Assembly: GCF_024218795.1 (NCBI RefSeq)
Contig: NZ_CP100400.1
Coordinates: forward strand, 3,286,001-3,350,000
Source: Halorussus aquaticus
Lineage (GTDB): Archaea; Halobacteriota; Halobacteria; Halobacteriales; Haladaptataceae
Direction of reading: 5' to 3'
DNA length: 64,000 nucleotides
Part shown: positions 17,224 to 27,898 of the stretch, one piece after another
Layout of the letters: the number at the start of each line of letters is the position of its first letter
Numbering within the stretch: position 1 is the stretch's first letter
Position numbers and translations under genes: made by a program
The notes under the pieces: generated by a model
What the model was told of the DNA's origin: nothing
Database searches by the model: none
What the model saw: only the letters and a program-made list of their open reading frames with translations

Positions 17224-18267
17224 TTAGGACGTTTTGAAGTAGTCCGTGCCGACGCCGAGTTCCTTGGCGGCGTCGATGACCGGCTGATACTTGTCCACGT
17301 CGACCTTCCGGACGGCGTTGAACCAGAGGTCGTCGTCGGGGTCGTCGCTCTTCTTGTCGGTGTCCTTCTTGCCGTCCTTCCCGAGGTAAATCTTGTCGGG
17401 AGCACTCGTGAAGGCCTCGACGAGCGCCGTCTTCTCTTCCTCGGTCAGTTTCGGACTCAGGACGATGGGCGCGCGGGGCAGGCCCGTGTGTTCGTTGATG
17501 ATGGTCGCGTTCTTCTCGAAGTTGTCCTGCAGACCGGGGACGAACCCGCCGAACCCGGCGAAGTCGGCCTGTCCGTTCTTGAGCGTCTCGTACGCGCCGG
17601 TGTGGCTGGAGAAGTTCGGCGTGAACGCGGCGTCGCTGCCGCCGCCCTCGGGGAGCGTCCCGATTTCGATGCCCGCCTTCTTCAGGTCGTACAGCGGGAA
17701 CAGACAGCCACTCGCCGAGAGGCGGTCGGCGAACGCGATGGTGGTCTCGTTGTTCTCGACGTACGTCTTCATCTCGTCGAGGTTGCTCACGTCCACACCG
17801 TCGGCCGCGACGATGATGCTCTTGTACTCCCAGCTACCGTACCCCTTCCGCTGGAGCGCGATTTCGGCCTTTCCGGCCTCGACGCCGAGCGCGGCCGCGA
17901 ACGGACCGGTCTCGGCCATGTCGGACGTGCCAGCGCCCAGCGCCTGAATGACGGCGCTGTAGTTGTTCGCCAGCTTGAGTTTCGCGGGGACGTCGAACTC
18001 GTTCTGGAGGTGCTCCTTGATGGGCTGATACTGCGCCTGAAGTCGCTCCTGAGCGACGCTCGGCGAGACGTTGAAGTTTATCTCGCCGTTCTGGAAGTCC
18101 ATCTTCGACTCCGTGGTCGTCTCCGTCGCGTCGCTCTCGCCTCCCTCGGTGGTGTCCGATGAGGTCGTGGTGGTCCCTTCGTCCGAACCGTTACCGCCCA
18201 TACAACCCGCGAGTCCAACTGTCCCGATTACGCCAGTCGTCTTGAGGAATTTTCGTCGGTTTGCCAT
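17224..18267 (-). CDS. phnD: Phosphonate/phosphite/phosphate-type substrate-binding lipoprotein
   Basis: A 347-aa periplasmic-binding-protein-like subunit of the importer. The N-terminus combines a twin-arginine motif (NRRKFLKTTG) with a lipobox (GLAGC, Cys at about 22), so it is a Tat-exported lipoprotein anchored outside the membrane. A Ser/Thr/Glu-rich linker follows, then a PhnD-type domain (FNVSPSVAQERLQAQY, and a later region with SGCLFPLYDLKKAGI). The first gene of the D-C-E set, it is read divergently from hisH across a 197-nt spacer. Confidence 0.93.
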   Translation of the reverse strand: MANRRKFLKTTGVIGTVGLAGCMGGNGSDEGTTTTSSDTTEGGESDATETTTESKMDFQNGEINFNVSPSVAQERLQAQYQPIKEHLQNEFDVPAKLKLANNYSAVIQALGAGTSDMAETGPFAAALGVEAGKAEIALQRKGYGSWEYKSIIVAADGVDVSNLDEMKTYVENNETTIAFADRLSASGCLFPLYDLKKAGIEIGTLPEGGGSDAAFTPNFSSHTGAYETLKNGQADFAGFGGFVPGLQDNFEKNATIINEHTGLPRAPIVLSPKLTEEEKTALVEAFTSAPDKIYLGKDGKKDTDKKSDDPDDDLWFNAVRKVDVDKYQPVIDAAKELGVGTDYFKTS

Positions 18268-18464
18268 GACCGAATCGTCTTATTCGTCAGACAGACGTCG
18301 GTTAAGTCTTCCTATTTTTGCTATATACTTTATCCCCGTTCGGACGGTAGAACGGCGACAGATGGCGAAATCTCCCAATCGTCGGCAACCGAACAGCGCC
18401 CGCGGTCGGGGGAGTTCCTGCCCCAAGGGAAAGCGACTTGCCGTCGCCAGTCTCACGTTAGAGT
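18268..18464. promoter_or_regulatory. Divergent phnD / hisH promoter region
   Basis: The 197-nt spacer separates the leftward phnDCE set from rightward hisH. Around 18312-18334 the sequence is AT-rich (CTATTTTTGCTATATACTTTATC) and could carry the phnD TATA element, about 45-65 nt before its ATG. No clear phosphate-box-like repeat was recognised. A TTAGAGTATGAG stretch just before hisH may hold that gene's start region. Confidence 0.45.
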
Positions 18465-19130
18465 ATGAGTAGTCAGCGTGCGCGGACGCAGGAGCGCGGA
18501 GACGCGGCGTCGGTCGTGGTCGTCGATTACGGACTCGGCAACCTGCGGAGCGTCACCCGCGGACTGGAGCGGGCGGGCGCGAACGTCGAGACCAGCGACG
18601 ACCCGGAGCGCTTCGAATCGGCAGACGGCGTCGTCCTCCCCGGCGTGGGCGCGTTCCGCGAGGGCGTCGAGAACGCCGGACCGTACCGCGAGTCCCTCCT
18701 CGAAGTCGCCGAGAGCGGGACGCCCGTGTTCGGCATCTGCCTCGGGATGCAGATGTTGCTCACGTCGAGCGAGGAGGCCGAACACGCCGGCGAAGGGGAC
18801 GTCCGCGGTCTCGACCTGATCCCCGGAACGAACGTCCGGTTCGCCGAGGGCCAGAAAGTTCCCCACATGGGGTGGAACCAACTCGACGTGCAGCGCGACC
18901 ACCCTCTCGTGGACGGTATCGACGGGAAGTACGCCTACTTCGTCCACTCCTACTACGCGGTGCCCGACGACGACGACGCGGTCGTCGCGACGACCGACTA
19001 CGGGCGAGCGTTCCCCGCCATCGTCGCCGACGAGTCCGGCACCGTCTTCGGCACCCAGTTCCACCCGGAGAAGAGCGGCGAGACGGGTCTCCGAATCCTC
19101 CGTAACTTCGTGGACATCTGCCGAGAGTAG
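18465..19130 (+). CDS. hisH: Imidazole glycerol phosphate synthase glutaminase subunit
   Basis: A 221-aa class I amidotransferase that supplies ammonia to HisF in histidine synthesis. The triad is clear: Cys92 in GICLGMQ, His200 and Glu202 in FHPEKSG. HisH-specific landmarks are DYGLGNLRS, LPGVGAF, VPHMGWNQL and YFVHSYY. An N-terminal basic extension of about 14 residues precedes the conserved VVVVDYG; a shorter start is possible. HisF is not adjacent, and hisG lies about 30 kb away in this window, so histidine genes are scattered as usual for haloarchaea. Confidence 0.95.
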   Translation: MSSQRARTQERGDAASVVVVDYGLGNLRSVTRGLERAGANVETSDDPERFESADGVVLPGVGAFREGVENAGPYRESLLEVAESGTPVFGICLGMQMLLTSSEEAEHAGEGDVRGLDLIPGTNVRFAEGQKVPHMGWNQLDVQRDHPLVDGIDGKYAYFVHSYYAVPDDDDAVVATTDYGRAFPAIVADESGTVFGTQFHPEKSGETGLRILRNFVDICRE

Positions 19131-19170
19131 CGCCCGCCGACGCTCTCGGACTCGGACTCGTTTTCTAGCG

Positions 19171-19518
19171 TTACAAGAAGTCCCGGACCTCGGAGTACCA
19201 CATGTCGTGGTCGTCCACTTCGTCCACGCGGCGCGCGATGGCGACGGCGATGACGTGCCAGCAGAGGTCGGTCGGGTCCTCCGGGTCGAGGTTGTACTCG
19301 CTGTCCCGACAGCCACAGCCGCGTCCCTCCACGATGTACTCGTCGTCGTGACCGACGACGACCGTGAAGTCCCGATACTCCTTGATTCGGCCCTCCGAGA
19401 CGGCCTCGATGGCCTGCGCGCCCCTGTCGTCGTGGACCGACAGGATGTGGTTCGTCACGCCGGGCGTGAGTTCGCCCGCCGCTTCGAGGTCGTCCTGCCA
19501 CTCCTCGACCTCGTTCAC
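19171..19518 (-). CDS. Small SWIM-type zinc-finger protein
   Basis: A 115-aa protein with a SWIM-like pattern CxC...CxH: CGC near residues 71-73 and LCWH near 90-93, preceded by a beta-hairpin region (YRDFTVVVGHDDEYIVEG). SWIM domains bind DNA or protein and occur in recombination mediators and transposases. I chose the GTG at 19518 (VNEVEEWQDD), because upstream codons to 19659 encode a basic, proline-rich stretch unlike a haloarchaeal protein. Convergent with hisH, 40-nt gap. The function is unknown. A second SWIM protein lies at 61749. Confidence 0.72.
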   Translation of the reverse strand: MNEVEEWQDDLEAAGELTPGVTNHILSVHDDRGAQAIEAVSEGRIKEYRDFTVVVGHDDEYIVEGRGCGCRDSEYNLDPEDPTDLCWHVIAVAIARRVDEVDDHDMWYSEVRDFL

Positions 19519-19915
19519 GAGTACCACCGCCTCCGGGCAGCGACGGGCGGCGAGGCGCGTCGGGTGGCGTCGGCCGGGAACACGCCAGAGGGGTTTGGAG
19601 GGCGGGCCTAAACAGGTTCCGGTCGCGCGGTCGTCCGGAGTCGGACCGGGGACAGCCAATCCGACTACCCCGGGAGGGCCGAACCGGAGCGACCACCGGG
19701 AGAACGAGTGACTTCACCGCGAGCGAACGCAGTGAGCGAGCGGTTTTTTGGTCTCTTCGTGAACGACGCGAACGAAGGCTCGTCAGAGCCTGTCTCTGCC
19801 GGTGCAGATTTTTTCGAGGAGGGTGCCCGCAGCGCCGTCGGCGCGAGGACACCCGACGAGAAAAAAGGTGGTCTCGCATCGGTTGGCTTTTCGCCGGGGA
19901 GCGACGAGTGGCGAT
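19519..19915. other. Spacer with repetitive low-complexity sequence
   Basis: No gene is supported. Up to about 19700 it may hold the SWIM gene's promoter. From 19710 to 19880 it contains phrases typical of haloarchaeal spacers (AACGCAGTGAGCGAGCGG; a T6 run at 19743-19748, another T6 near 19809; an A6 run near 19861). The segment 19820-19852 has an imperfect inverted repeat (GGGTGCCCGC ... GCGAGGACACCC). This may be a dispersed element or the remains of one. Confidence 0.4.
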
Positions 19916-21025
19916 ATGCGCGTCAGCGAAGGCGGAGTCGAGGTCGAGGTCCCCGAGCAGGCCGACGAGGGAATCGGCGACGAGGTGTTCTTCAACCCGG
20001 TTCAGGAGCTGAACCGCGACCTGACCGTGGCCGCGCTCCGGGCCTACCGGGACCGCGAGGAGCGCGCGGAGTACTACCTCGACGCGATGGCCGCCAGCGG
20101 TATCCGCGGCGTCCGCGCCGCTGCCGACGGCTGGAACGCCACCCTCGCGGACATCGACCCCGACGCCGTCGAACTCTGCGAGCGAAATCTGGAGCGCAAC
20201 GACCTCGACGGCGAGGTCGTCCAGCGCGACGCCAACGCACTGATGCACGAAGAGGTGTTCGACGTGGTGGACATCGACCCCTTCGGGACGCCGATTCCCT
20301 TCGCGGACGCCGCGTTCGCCAACACACGTGACCTCGTCTGCGTCACCGCGACCGACACCGCGCCGCTCTGCGGGGCGCACTTCCACAGCGGCGTCCGGAA
20401 GTACAGCGCGGTCCCGCGAAACACCGACTACCACGCCGAGATGGGCGTCCGCGTCCTGCTGTCGGCGATGGCCCGGACCGCCGCGCGCTACGACGCGGGC
20501 GTGACGCCGATTCTCACCCACGCCACGAGCCACTACGTCCGGACCTACCTCGAACTCGACCACAGCGCCAGCGACGCCAACGCCGCTATCGACGAGTTGG
20601 GCCACGTCTACCACTGCGAGGACTGCCTCTACCGCGAACACGACTTCGGTCTCGTCGCCGACCCCATCGAGACGTGTCCGGAGTGCGGAAGCGAGCGCAC
20701 CCTGACGGCCGGACCGCTGTGGCTCGGCCCGGCCCACGACGCCGACTTCGTGGCCGCGGTCCGCGAGGAGTTGGACGACTCGATGGGGACCGAGAGCAAG
20801 GTCGAGCGGTTGCTGGACACACTCGAAGGCGAACTCCACGAACCGACCCACTACGACCAGCACCGCCTCTGCAAGGAGTGGGGCCGGGCCGCCCCGGCCA
20901 TGGACGAGTTCCTCGGGGACCTCCGGGACGCGGGCTACGAAACGTCCCGGACTCATTACGGCGGAACCACGTTCAAGACGCCAGCGACCGTCGAAGCGAT
21001 ACGCGAGGCGACACGAGACTCGTAA
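19916..21025 (+). CDS. trm1: tRNA (guanine-26-N2)-dimethyltransferase Trm1
   Basis: A 369-aa SAM-dependent methyltransferase that makes m2G/m22G at position 26 of tRNA. Trm1 signatures are: [20 protein letters not shown] near the N-terminus, the SAM site [12 protein letters not shown], the catalytic DIDPFGTP motif, and the C-terminal zinc ribbon CEDC...CPEC (about residues 237-262). The length fits archaeal Trm1. ATG 19916 begins [15 protein letters not shown], the usual N-terminus; longer in-frame starts extend into spacer DNA. Confidence 0.96.
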   Translation: MRVSEGGVEVEVPEQADEGIGDEVFFNPVQELNRDLTVAALRAYRDREERAEYYLDAMAASGIRGVRAAADGWNATLADIDPDAVELCERNLERNDLDGEVVQRDANALMHEEVFDVVDIDPFGTPIPFADAAFANTRDLVCVTATDTAPLCGAHFHSGVRKYSAVPRNTDYHAEMGVRVLLSAMARTAARYDAGVTPILTHATSHYVRTYLELDHSASDANAAIDELGHVYHCEDCLYREHDFGLVADPIETCPECGSERTLTAGPLWLGPAHDADFVAAVREELDDSMGTESKVERLLDTLEGELHEPTHYDQHRLCKEWGRAAPAMDEFLGDLRDAGYETSRTHYGGTTFKTPATVEAIREATRDS

Positions 21026-21088
21026 CTCCGCGTCTCCGAACCGGATACCCGGCGTATTGCCAATGAATATTTGTATCTCGTTGGCGAA

Positions 21089-22336
21089 ATGAGTCGCGTG
21101 CCCAGTCTCGGAAACGCTCTGAACGCCGGTCGCTCGGTCATCGAGGAGGCGCGCGAGCAGGAGATTACCTTCTTGGCGGCGAGTACCGCCTACTACTCGT
21201 TCGTCTCGCTCATCCCCCTGCTACTGCTGGCCTTCATCGTCGTCTCGTTCGTGGCTGGCGACCAGTTCGCGACGCAGGTCGTCAATCAGGCGTCGGGACT
21301 GCTGACGGCGACGGGACAGTCGGAGCTACGGCAGTTCATCACGAGTCCGGGGGCCGGCGGGACGACGATAATCGGTCTCGTAGTGCTGGTCTGGAGCGCA
21401 ATCAAGGTGTTCCGGGGCTTCGACGAGGCGTTCTCGGCCATCTACGCGACCGACGCCAAGACGGGAATCGCGGACCAAGTCAAGGACGCTCTTCTCGTGC
21501 TGGCAGCCATCGGAGTCGGTGTCGTCGTTCTCGTGCTGGCGGGCGCGGCGACCGCGCTGTTCCCGCAGTTCCCGTTCGTCGGCGTCGTGGCGACGGTCGT
21601 ACAGTTGGTCGCGCTGGTGCCGGTGTTCCTCCCGCTGTACGTCGTCTTCCCGGACGCCGGCGTCTCGATTCGGGAGGCGCTCCCGGGCGCTGTCGTCGCG
21701 ACGGTCGGCTGGACGATACTGCAGGTTCTGTTCCAGATATACGCGGCGGCCTCCTCGACCGGTCCCTCCCAGTTTCTCGGGACCGCGCTCCTGCTGGTGA
21801 CGTGGCTCTACTTCGCCAGCATCCTCGTCCTGCTCGGCGGCGTCGTAAACGTCGTTCTCGCCAACCGCGGAAGCTACGCCGAGCGGACCAAGGAACCGGA
21901 AGAACGGCGCATCGAACGCAAGCAGGAACTACTCTCCCAATACATGACCGACGACGACGAATCCGCTCCCGACATCGTGGAACTCCGCGACGAGTTGCGG
22001 GAGTTACGAGCAGACGTGGAATCGTTCGAAGAGGACATCGAATCGCGCACGGTCGAGAAGCCGGAAGTCGAGTCCGAACTGAAGCAGTACGTCCGCAAGC
22101 GGATGCGCCGCGGTCACGCCCGCGGTTGGGGTCCGTACCTCGTGTTGCTGTACGGGACGCTGATGACCCTCGGCGCGTTCCTCTGGCTCACCCGGTGGTG
22201 GGCCATCTTCGCGATGCTGGTCGTCTGGCTCTCGACGCTCGGCCTCTACGCGCTGATGGTGATGCTCGGGTTCGGCGTCGGCGTGCTGACCTTCCCGAGT
22301 CGCATCAGCGACCGCATCGGTAACTTCCGGTCGTAG
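21089..22336 (+). CDS. YihY/BrkB family membrane protein with C-terminal coiled coil
   Basis: A 415-aa inner-membrane protein. Residues 1-265 are a BrkB/YihY module with six hydrophobic segments, beginning FLAASTAYYSFVSLIPLLLL and including WSAIKVFRGFDEAFSAIY. A charged region with predicted coiled coil follows (about 290-335, many Glu/Arg), then two more membrane helices (about 350-400). The family is of uncertain function; no ribonuclease role is supported. ATG 21089 gives the expected MSRVPSLGNAL start; an alternative at 21071 adds six residues. Its 3' end forms the first copy of a 26-bp tandem repeat. Confidence 0.85.
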   Translation: MSRVPSLGNALNAGRSVIEEAREQEITFLAASTAYYSFVSLIPLLLLAFIVVSFVAGDQFATQVVNQASGLLTATGQSELRQFITSPGAGGTTIIGLVVLVWSAIKVFRGFDEAFSAIYATDAKTGIADQVKDALLVLAAIGVGVVVLVLAGAATALFPQFPFVGVVATVVQLVALVPVFLPLYVVFPDAGVSIREALPGAVVATVGWTILQVLFQIYAAASSTGPSQFLGTALLLVTWLYFASILVLLGGVVNVVLANRGSYAERTKEPEERRIERKQELLSQYMTDDDESAPDIVELRDELRELRADVESFEEDIESRTVEKPEVESELKQYVRKRMRRGHARGWGPYLVLLYGTLMTLGAFLWLTRWWAIFAMLVVWLSTLGLYALMVMLGFGVGVLTFPSRISDRIGNFRS

Positions 22337-22413
22337 GCCCTCTCGACACTCTCCGGTCGCAGACCGCATCGGTACCTTCTGGTCGTAGACCGTATCGGTA
22401 ACCCTCGGTCGAA
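22310..22413 (+). repeat. 26-bp tandem repeat spanning the BrkB stop codon
   Basis: Four consecutive 26-nt units, at 22310-22335, 22336-22361, 22362-22387 and 22388-22413. Units 1 and 3 differ at about three positions (GACCGCATCGGTAACTTCCG versus GACCGCATCGGTACCTTCTG at their starts). Unit 4 is similar and unit 2 is more diverged but keeps CTCCGGTCGCA at its end. Unit 1 encodes the C-terminus DRIGNFRS; the rest are non-coding. Replication slippage is the simplest origin. Confidence 0.8.
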
Positions 22414-22446
22414 AGGTATACCTGCCGCCGGTCTTACCCCCAGCCG

Positions 22447-23274
22447 ATGACCGGTCGCAGCATCGGCGTCGCGGTCGCGTTCGACCGTCACCTCCCACCG
22501 GCGGTCCGCGAACTGTTCGGCCTGCTCACGAACGTCGGCGACGTCGGCGTCTTGCTGGCCGCGGTCGCGCTCTGCTACTGGTTCGGCGACCGGCGACGCG
22601 GGGCGGTCGCGCTCGCGGGCGTCCTCGGCGCGTCCTCCCTGACGCTCGCGCTGAAGGGTCTCTTCGCGCTCCCGCGGCCACCCACGACCGTCCGCGTCGC
22701 TCGCGCGACCGGCTATGGCTTTCCGAGCGGTCACGCCCTCTCCGCGACGGTGGCGTTCGCTCTCCTCGCGCTCGCTCTCGACCGAGGGAGTCACCGGCGT
22801 CGCGCGGCGGTCGCCGCGGCCGCGGTCGCGGTCGTCTGCCTCTCCCGGGTCGTCATCGGCGTCCACTACGCCGTGGACGTGGTCGTCGGCGTCGGCGCGG
22901 GACTCGCGTACGTGGCGGCCCTCGTCGGCGTCCGTGACTGGCGACCGAGACGGGCCTTCGCCGTCGCGGGCGTCGCCGCGGCGGCCGCGCTTCTGACGAA
23001 CGGACTCACGCCGGACGCAACCGCTGCGGCCGCGGGCGTCCTCGGTGCTGGCGCGGCGTGGACGGCGTTCGAGGTACCGTCCGAGGCGTCGGTACGACCG
23101 CTCGCCGCGTTCGGAGGACTCGCCGTGCTGGGTGCGCTCGGTTACGCCGGGAACGCACTCGAACTCACGCTACCGGCGGTCTTCGGCCTGAATCTGCTGG
23201 TTCCGGCGGGAATCGTGGCGCTCCCGTTGGCGGTCGAGCGCGTGCGAAAAGAGGAGTCGGCGACAGTGACCTGA
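22447..23274 (+). CDS. PAP2-superfamily membrane phosphatase
   Basis: A 275-aa membrane protein of the type 2 phosphatidic acid phosphatase superfamily. The three active-site motifs are present: KGLFALPRP (K-x6-RP), PSGH, and SRVVIGVHYAVDV (SR-x5-H-x3-D), all facing the outside in related enzymes. About five to six helices are predicted, plus extra C-terminal helices. The natural substrate may be a lipid phosphate such as a polyprenyl diphosphate; that is inference. Convergent with glnA (14-nt gap). Confidence 0.9.
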   Translation: MTGRSIGVAVAFDRHLPPAVRELFGLLTNVGDVGVLLAAVALCYWFGDRRRGAVALAGVLGASSLTLALKGLFALPRPPTTVRVARATGYGFPSGHALSATVAFALLALALDRGSHRRRAAVAAAAVAVVCLSRVVIGVHYAVDVVVGVGAGLAYVAALVGVRDWRPRRAFAVAGVAAAAALLTNGLTPDATAAAAGVLGAGAAWTAFEVPSEASVRPLAAFGGLAVLGALGYAGNALELTLPAVFGLNLLVPAGIVALPLAVERVRKEESATVT

Positions 23275-23288
23275 ACTGGGCGTCCGAC

Positions 23289-24671
23289 TCAGAACTTCTC
23301 GAGGTACTTCTCTTTCTCCCACGCCGAGACGTGGGTCTTGTAGTCGGCGTAGTCGGCGCGCTTGGCCTCCACGAACTTCTCGGTGACGTGTTCGCCGAGG
23401 GCCTCTCGGACGACTTCGTCCCCTTCGAGCGCGTCGATAGCCCTGTCGAGGCTCCCGGGGAGCGTGGTGATCCCGTACTCGTCGAGTTTGGCGTCGTCGA
23501 ACTCGTAGATGTCCTCGCGGACCGGGTCGCCGGGGTCGGCGTCGTTCTCGATGCCTTCGAGTCCGGCCTTGATGACCACGGCGAGCGCGAGGTAGGGGTT
23601 ACACGACGGGTCGGGACTCCGAATCTCGAACCGGGAACTCGCGCCCGCGGCGTCCGGGACGCGGATGAGTGCCGAGCGGTTCACGTCGCTCCACGCGACG
23701 TAGACGGGTGCCTCGTAACCGGGGACGAGGCGCTTGTAGGAGTTGACCGTCGGGTTCGTGACCGCGGTGAACGCCTCCGCGTGGTTCAGGACGCCGCCCA
23801 TGAACTTGTAGGCAGTCTCGCTCAGGTTGAACTCGTCGTCCTCGTCGGCGAAGGCGTTGCCCTCGTCGTCGAAGAGGCTGATGTGGCTGTGCATGCCCGA
23901 CCCGTTGATGGCGCTGATGGGCTTGGGCATGAACGTCGCGTGGATGTCGTTCTGCTCGGCGACGGCGCGGACGACCGCGCGGAAGGTCGCGATGTTGTCC
24001 GCGGCCGACAGCGCGTCGTCGTACTTGAAGTTGATCTCGTGCTGGCCGTCGGCCACCTCGTGGTGGCTGGCTTCGACCTCGAAGCCCATCTGCTCCAGCG
24101 TGAAGATGATTTCGCGGCGCACGTCGCTCGCGAGGTCCTTCGGCGCGAGGTCGAAGTAGCCGCCCGAGTCGTGGGGAACGGTCGTCGCCCGGCCGTCCTC
24201 GTCCTTCTGGAACAGGAAGAACTCGGGTTCGGGGCCGATACTGACCGAGTAGCCCATCTCCTCGGCCTCCGCGAGGACGCTCTTGAGCACCTGACGCGGG
24301 CCGCCCTCGAAGGGCGTTCCGTCGGTGTTCACCACGTCGCAGATGAGTCGAGCGCTCGCGGTGTCACCGTCCGACCGCCACGGCAGGACGGCGAACGTCT
24401 CGGGGTCCGGTTCGAGACGCATGTCGCTCTCCTGAATCCGGACGAACCCCTCGATGGAGGAGCCGTCGAACCAGATTCCCTCCTCGAAGGCCTTCTCGAC
24501 CTGCGAGGCCGGGACGCTGACGTTCTTGACCGTCCCCGTGATGTCCGTGAACTGGAGGCGAACGAAGTCGACGTTCTCCTCCTCGATCTGTTCGAGTACG
24601 TCTCGCTCGGCGTCCGTCAACCCCGCCTCTTTGCTGGCCGCAACTTGTCCATCCGTCATTTTTGTTGGCAT
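23289..24671 (-). CDS. glnA: Glutamine synthetase, type I
   Basis: A 460-aa GS-I enzyme making glutamine from glutamate, ammonia and ATP in the cytoplasm. Family landmarks: [41 protein letters not shown], the ATP-site [11 protein letters not shown], and [21 protein letters not shown]. The usual adenylylation tyrosine site near the C-terminus is not evident, consistent with other regulation. The ATG at 24671 is supported by an AT-rich TATTAAAACC (24691-24700) 20-29 nt upstream, giving a leaderless transcript; an internal ATG at 24659 is the alternative. It is divergent from lrp, which probably regulates it. Confidence 0.97.
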   Translation of the reverse strand: MPTKMTDGQVAASKEAGLTDAERDVLEQIEEENVDFVRLQFTDITGTVKNVSVPASQVEKAFEEGIWFDGSSIEGFVRIQESDMRLEPDPETFAVLPWRSDGDTASARLICDVVNTDGTPFEGGPRQVLKSVLAEAEEMGYSVSIGPEPEFFLFQKDEDGRATTVPHDSGGYFDLAPKDLASDVRREIIFTLEQMGFEVEASHHEVADGQHEINFKYDDALSAADNIATFRAVVRAVAEQNDIHATFMPKPISAINGSGMHSHISLFDDEGNAFADEDDEFNLSETAYKFMGGVLNHAEAFTAVTNPTVNSYKRLVPGYEAPVYVAWSDVNRSALIRVPDAAGASSRFEIRSPDPSCNPYLALAVVIKAGLEGIENDADPGDPVREDIYEFDDAKLDEYGITTLPGSLDRAIDALEGDEVVREALGEHVTEKFVEAKRADYADYKTHVSAWEKEKYLEKF

Positions 24672-24712
24672 TCTACACCACTACATGTACTATTAAAACC
24701 TTACCGGTTGGC

Positions 24713-24758
24713 CCAATTCTGGCTTTTCGGGCTAGAATTGGATATTCGTAAAATTCTA
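24713..24758. promoter_or_regulatory. Inverted-repeat operator array between glnA and lrp
   Basis: Three alternating half-sites lie in the 113-nt divergent spacer: CCAATTCT (24713-24720), AGAATTGG (24734-24741) and AATTCTA (24752-24758, opposite in sense to TAGAATT at 24733-24739). The first two are perfect inverted complements of 8 bp with centres 21 nt apart, about two helical turns, as preferred by dimer/octamer Lrp proteins. The last overlaps a likely TATA element for lrp, 27-33 nt before its ATG. Autoregulation and control of glnA are inferred. Confidence 0.6.
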
Positions 24759-24784
24759 AAGGATGGGTCCCGTTTGGAAGCGTA

Positions 24785-25249
24785 ATGACGTACGAAAATC
24801 TCGACGCGAAGTTGGTGAACGCGCTATTGGGCGACGGTCGGGCCAGTCTCCGGAGTCTGGCGGAGGACCTCGACGTGTCGGTGACGACCGTCTCGAACCA
24901 CCTACAGGACCTCGAAGACGAGGGCGTCATCGACGGCTACACGCCCAAAGTGGACTACGACGCCCTCGGGTACGACGTGACCGCCATCCTCCAACTCAAG
25001 GTCGAAGGGAACGCGCTGGAAGACGTGACCGAGAGCCTCCAGCGTCACGACCAGATGATTAGCGTCTACGAGGTGACGGGCGACTACGACATCATCGCAG
25101 TCGGGAAATTCACGGATACTGACGGGATGAACCGAGGTATCAAGACTCTGCTGAACGACCCCGATATCAAGGAGAGCAACACCAGCGTCGTCCTCAACGC
25201 CGCCAGCGAACACGAGCAGTTCGACCTAGATATCGACGGAAGTGACTAG
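24785..25249 (+). CDS. lrp: Lrp/AsnC family transcription regulator
   Basis: A 154-aa regulator: N-terminal winged helix-turn-helix (residues 5-55; [20 protein letters not shown]) and a C-terminal RAM/AsnC effector domain (about 65-145; [15 protein letters not shown]). Such proteins assemble as dimers to octamers and sense amino acids. Its position divergent from glnA is conserved in haloarchaea; in Halobacterium the equivalent Lrp has been reported to act on glnA and metabolic genes. An inverted-repeat array lies between the two genes. Confidence 0.95.
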   Translation: MTYENLDAKLVNALLGDGRASLRSLAEDLDVSVTTVSNHLQDLEDEGVIDGYTPKVDYDALGYDVTAILQLKVEGNALEDVTESLQRHDQMISVYEVTGDYDIIAVGKFTDTDGMNRGIKTLLNDPDIKESNTSVVLNAASEHEQFDLDIDGSD

Positions 25250-25264
25250 GCCACGAGGCATTAT

Positions 25265-25298
25265 TTGCTTGATTTAGGACCAATAGGCTTTCAAGCAA
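25265..25298. promoter_or_regulatory. Inverted repeat before the Bat-type regulator
   Basis: TTGCTTGA at 25265-25272 and its exact complement TCAAGCAA at 25291-25298 flank an 18-nt spacer and end 20 nt before the ATG at 25319. It may be an operator over the promoter, or a transcript hairpin ending lrp mRNA. There is no T-run after it, which favours an operator. Confidence 0.45.
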
Positions 25299-25318
25299 TC
25301 GAGAGTAGGTAGTTCCTA

Positions 25319-25972
25319 ATGAGTCTCATCGCCGAGTTCTCCCTCAGGTCTTCGGAACTCGCGTTGGCCGACGCCCTCGACGAAGCCACTAACGTGACCG
25401 TCGAACTCGAACAGCAGATGGCGACCGAGTTCGACGCGCCCGTGATGGTATTCTGGGCGTTCGGTGGCGACCTCGAACGGTTGGAGGTGGGACTCGAACG
25501 CGACGAAACGGTCCTCGAAAGTACGGTCATCGAGGAACTCGCCGGTCGGAAACTATATCGCGCGCGACTCGACTACGACCGCGTCTGTGCCATCTATCCC
25601 ATCTACCACGACATCGGCGCGTCGCCCATAGCCGCCACGGGGTCGGCCGACGGCTGGCAACGACGGGTCCGATTTCCCGACCGCGATTCGGTGGTGGAGA
25701 TGCGAAACACCTGTGCCGACAAGGCCGTTGACTTCCGACTCCACCGGCTCTACACGCCGGGCGAGTCGGACCTCGAAGACGAGTTCGGCCTGAGTTCCGA
25801 ACAGCGAGACGCGCTGATAACGGCCGAGCGCGTGGGCTACTTCGAGGTTCCCCGCGAGACTGCACTGGAGGAACTGGGCGACGAACTCGACATCAGCGGC
25901 CAGTCTGCCTCCGAGCGCCTCCGCCGGGGCATCTCGAAACTCGTCTCGAACACGCTTCTGAGCGACTTCTGA
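25319..25972 (+). CDS. Bat-type helix-turn-helix transcription regulator
   Basis: A 217-aa haloarchaeal regulator of the bacterio-opsin-activator-like class. The C-terminal HTH_10 region is recognisable: GLSSEQRDALITAERVGYFEVPRETALEELGDELDISGQSASERL, followed by a helix ending at the C-terminus. The N-terminal 140 residues are a small alpha/beta sensor-like domain without a clear cofactor motif. The name Bat is by similarity only; no bacterio-opsin or carotenoid cluster is next to it. It follows lrp on the same strand, with a perfect inverted repeat in the 69-nt gap. Confidence 0.88.
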   Translation: MSLIAEFSLRSSELALADALDEATNVTVELEQQMATEFDAPVMVFWAFGGDLERLEVGLERDETVLESTVIEELAGRKLYRARLDYDRVCAIYPIYHDIGASPIAATGSADGWQRRVRFPDRDSVVEMRNTCADKAVDFRLHRLYTPGESDLEDEFGLSSEQRDALITAERVGYFEVPRETALEELGDELDISGQSASERLRRGISKLVSNTLLSDF

Positions 25973-26086
25973 GCGTAGCGCTCACCCGACTTCTCGCGGT
26001 GACGAGAACCGGTCCCGTCTCTCGAGTCACAGTCGTTTCGTCACTGGTCAGACGCAGAACTCACGATTCACGCGCGAGACCGCAAG

Positions 26087-26133
26087 AAAAACGGAGATAT
26101 CGGATACCGCGGTGCGGTGTCGGGCGACACCGC
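26087..26133 (-). terminator. Probable terminator of the thermosome gene
   Basis: Downstream of the thermosome stop, 26114-26121 and 26126-26133 form a perfect 8-bp hairpin (GCGGTGTC, loop GGGC). On the minus strand a run of five T follows at 26091-26087. Archaeal termination mainly needs the U-run; the hairpin may stabilise the 3' end. Confidence 0.5.
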
Positions 26134-26203
26134 GTAATTCGAACGGGAGTGGGCCGATGCGGCCGGGCAGTCGAACGGGCAGGAAGTAGGGTTGCGGCCT
26201 ACG

Positions 26204-27898
<1,695 letters not shown>

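Noticed and set aside
15403..18267. Complete phosphonate degradation operon
   Set aside because: Only the importer genes phnD, phnC and phnE are present; no C-P lyase or phosphonatase genes are seen.
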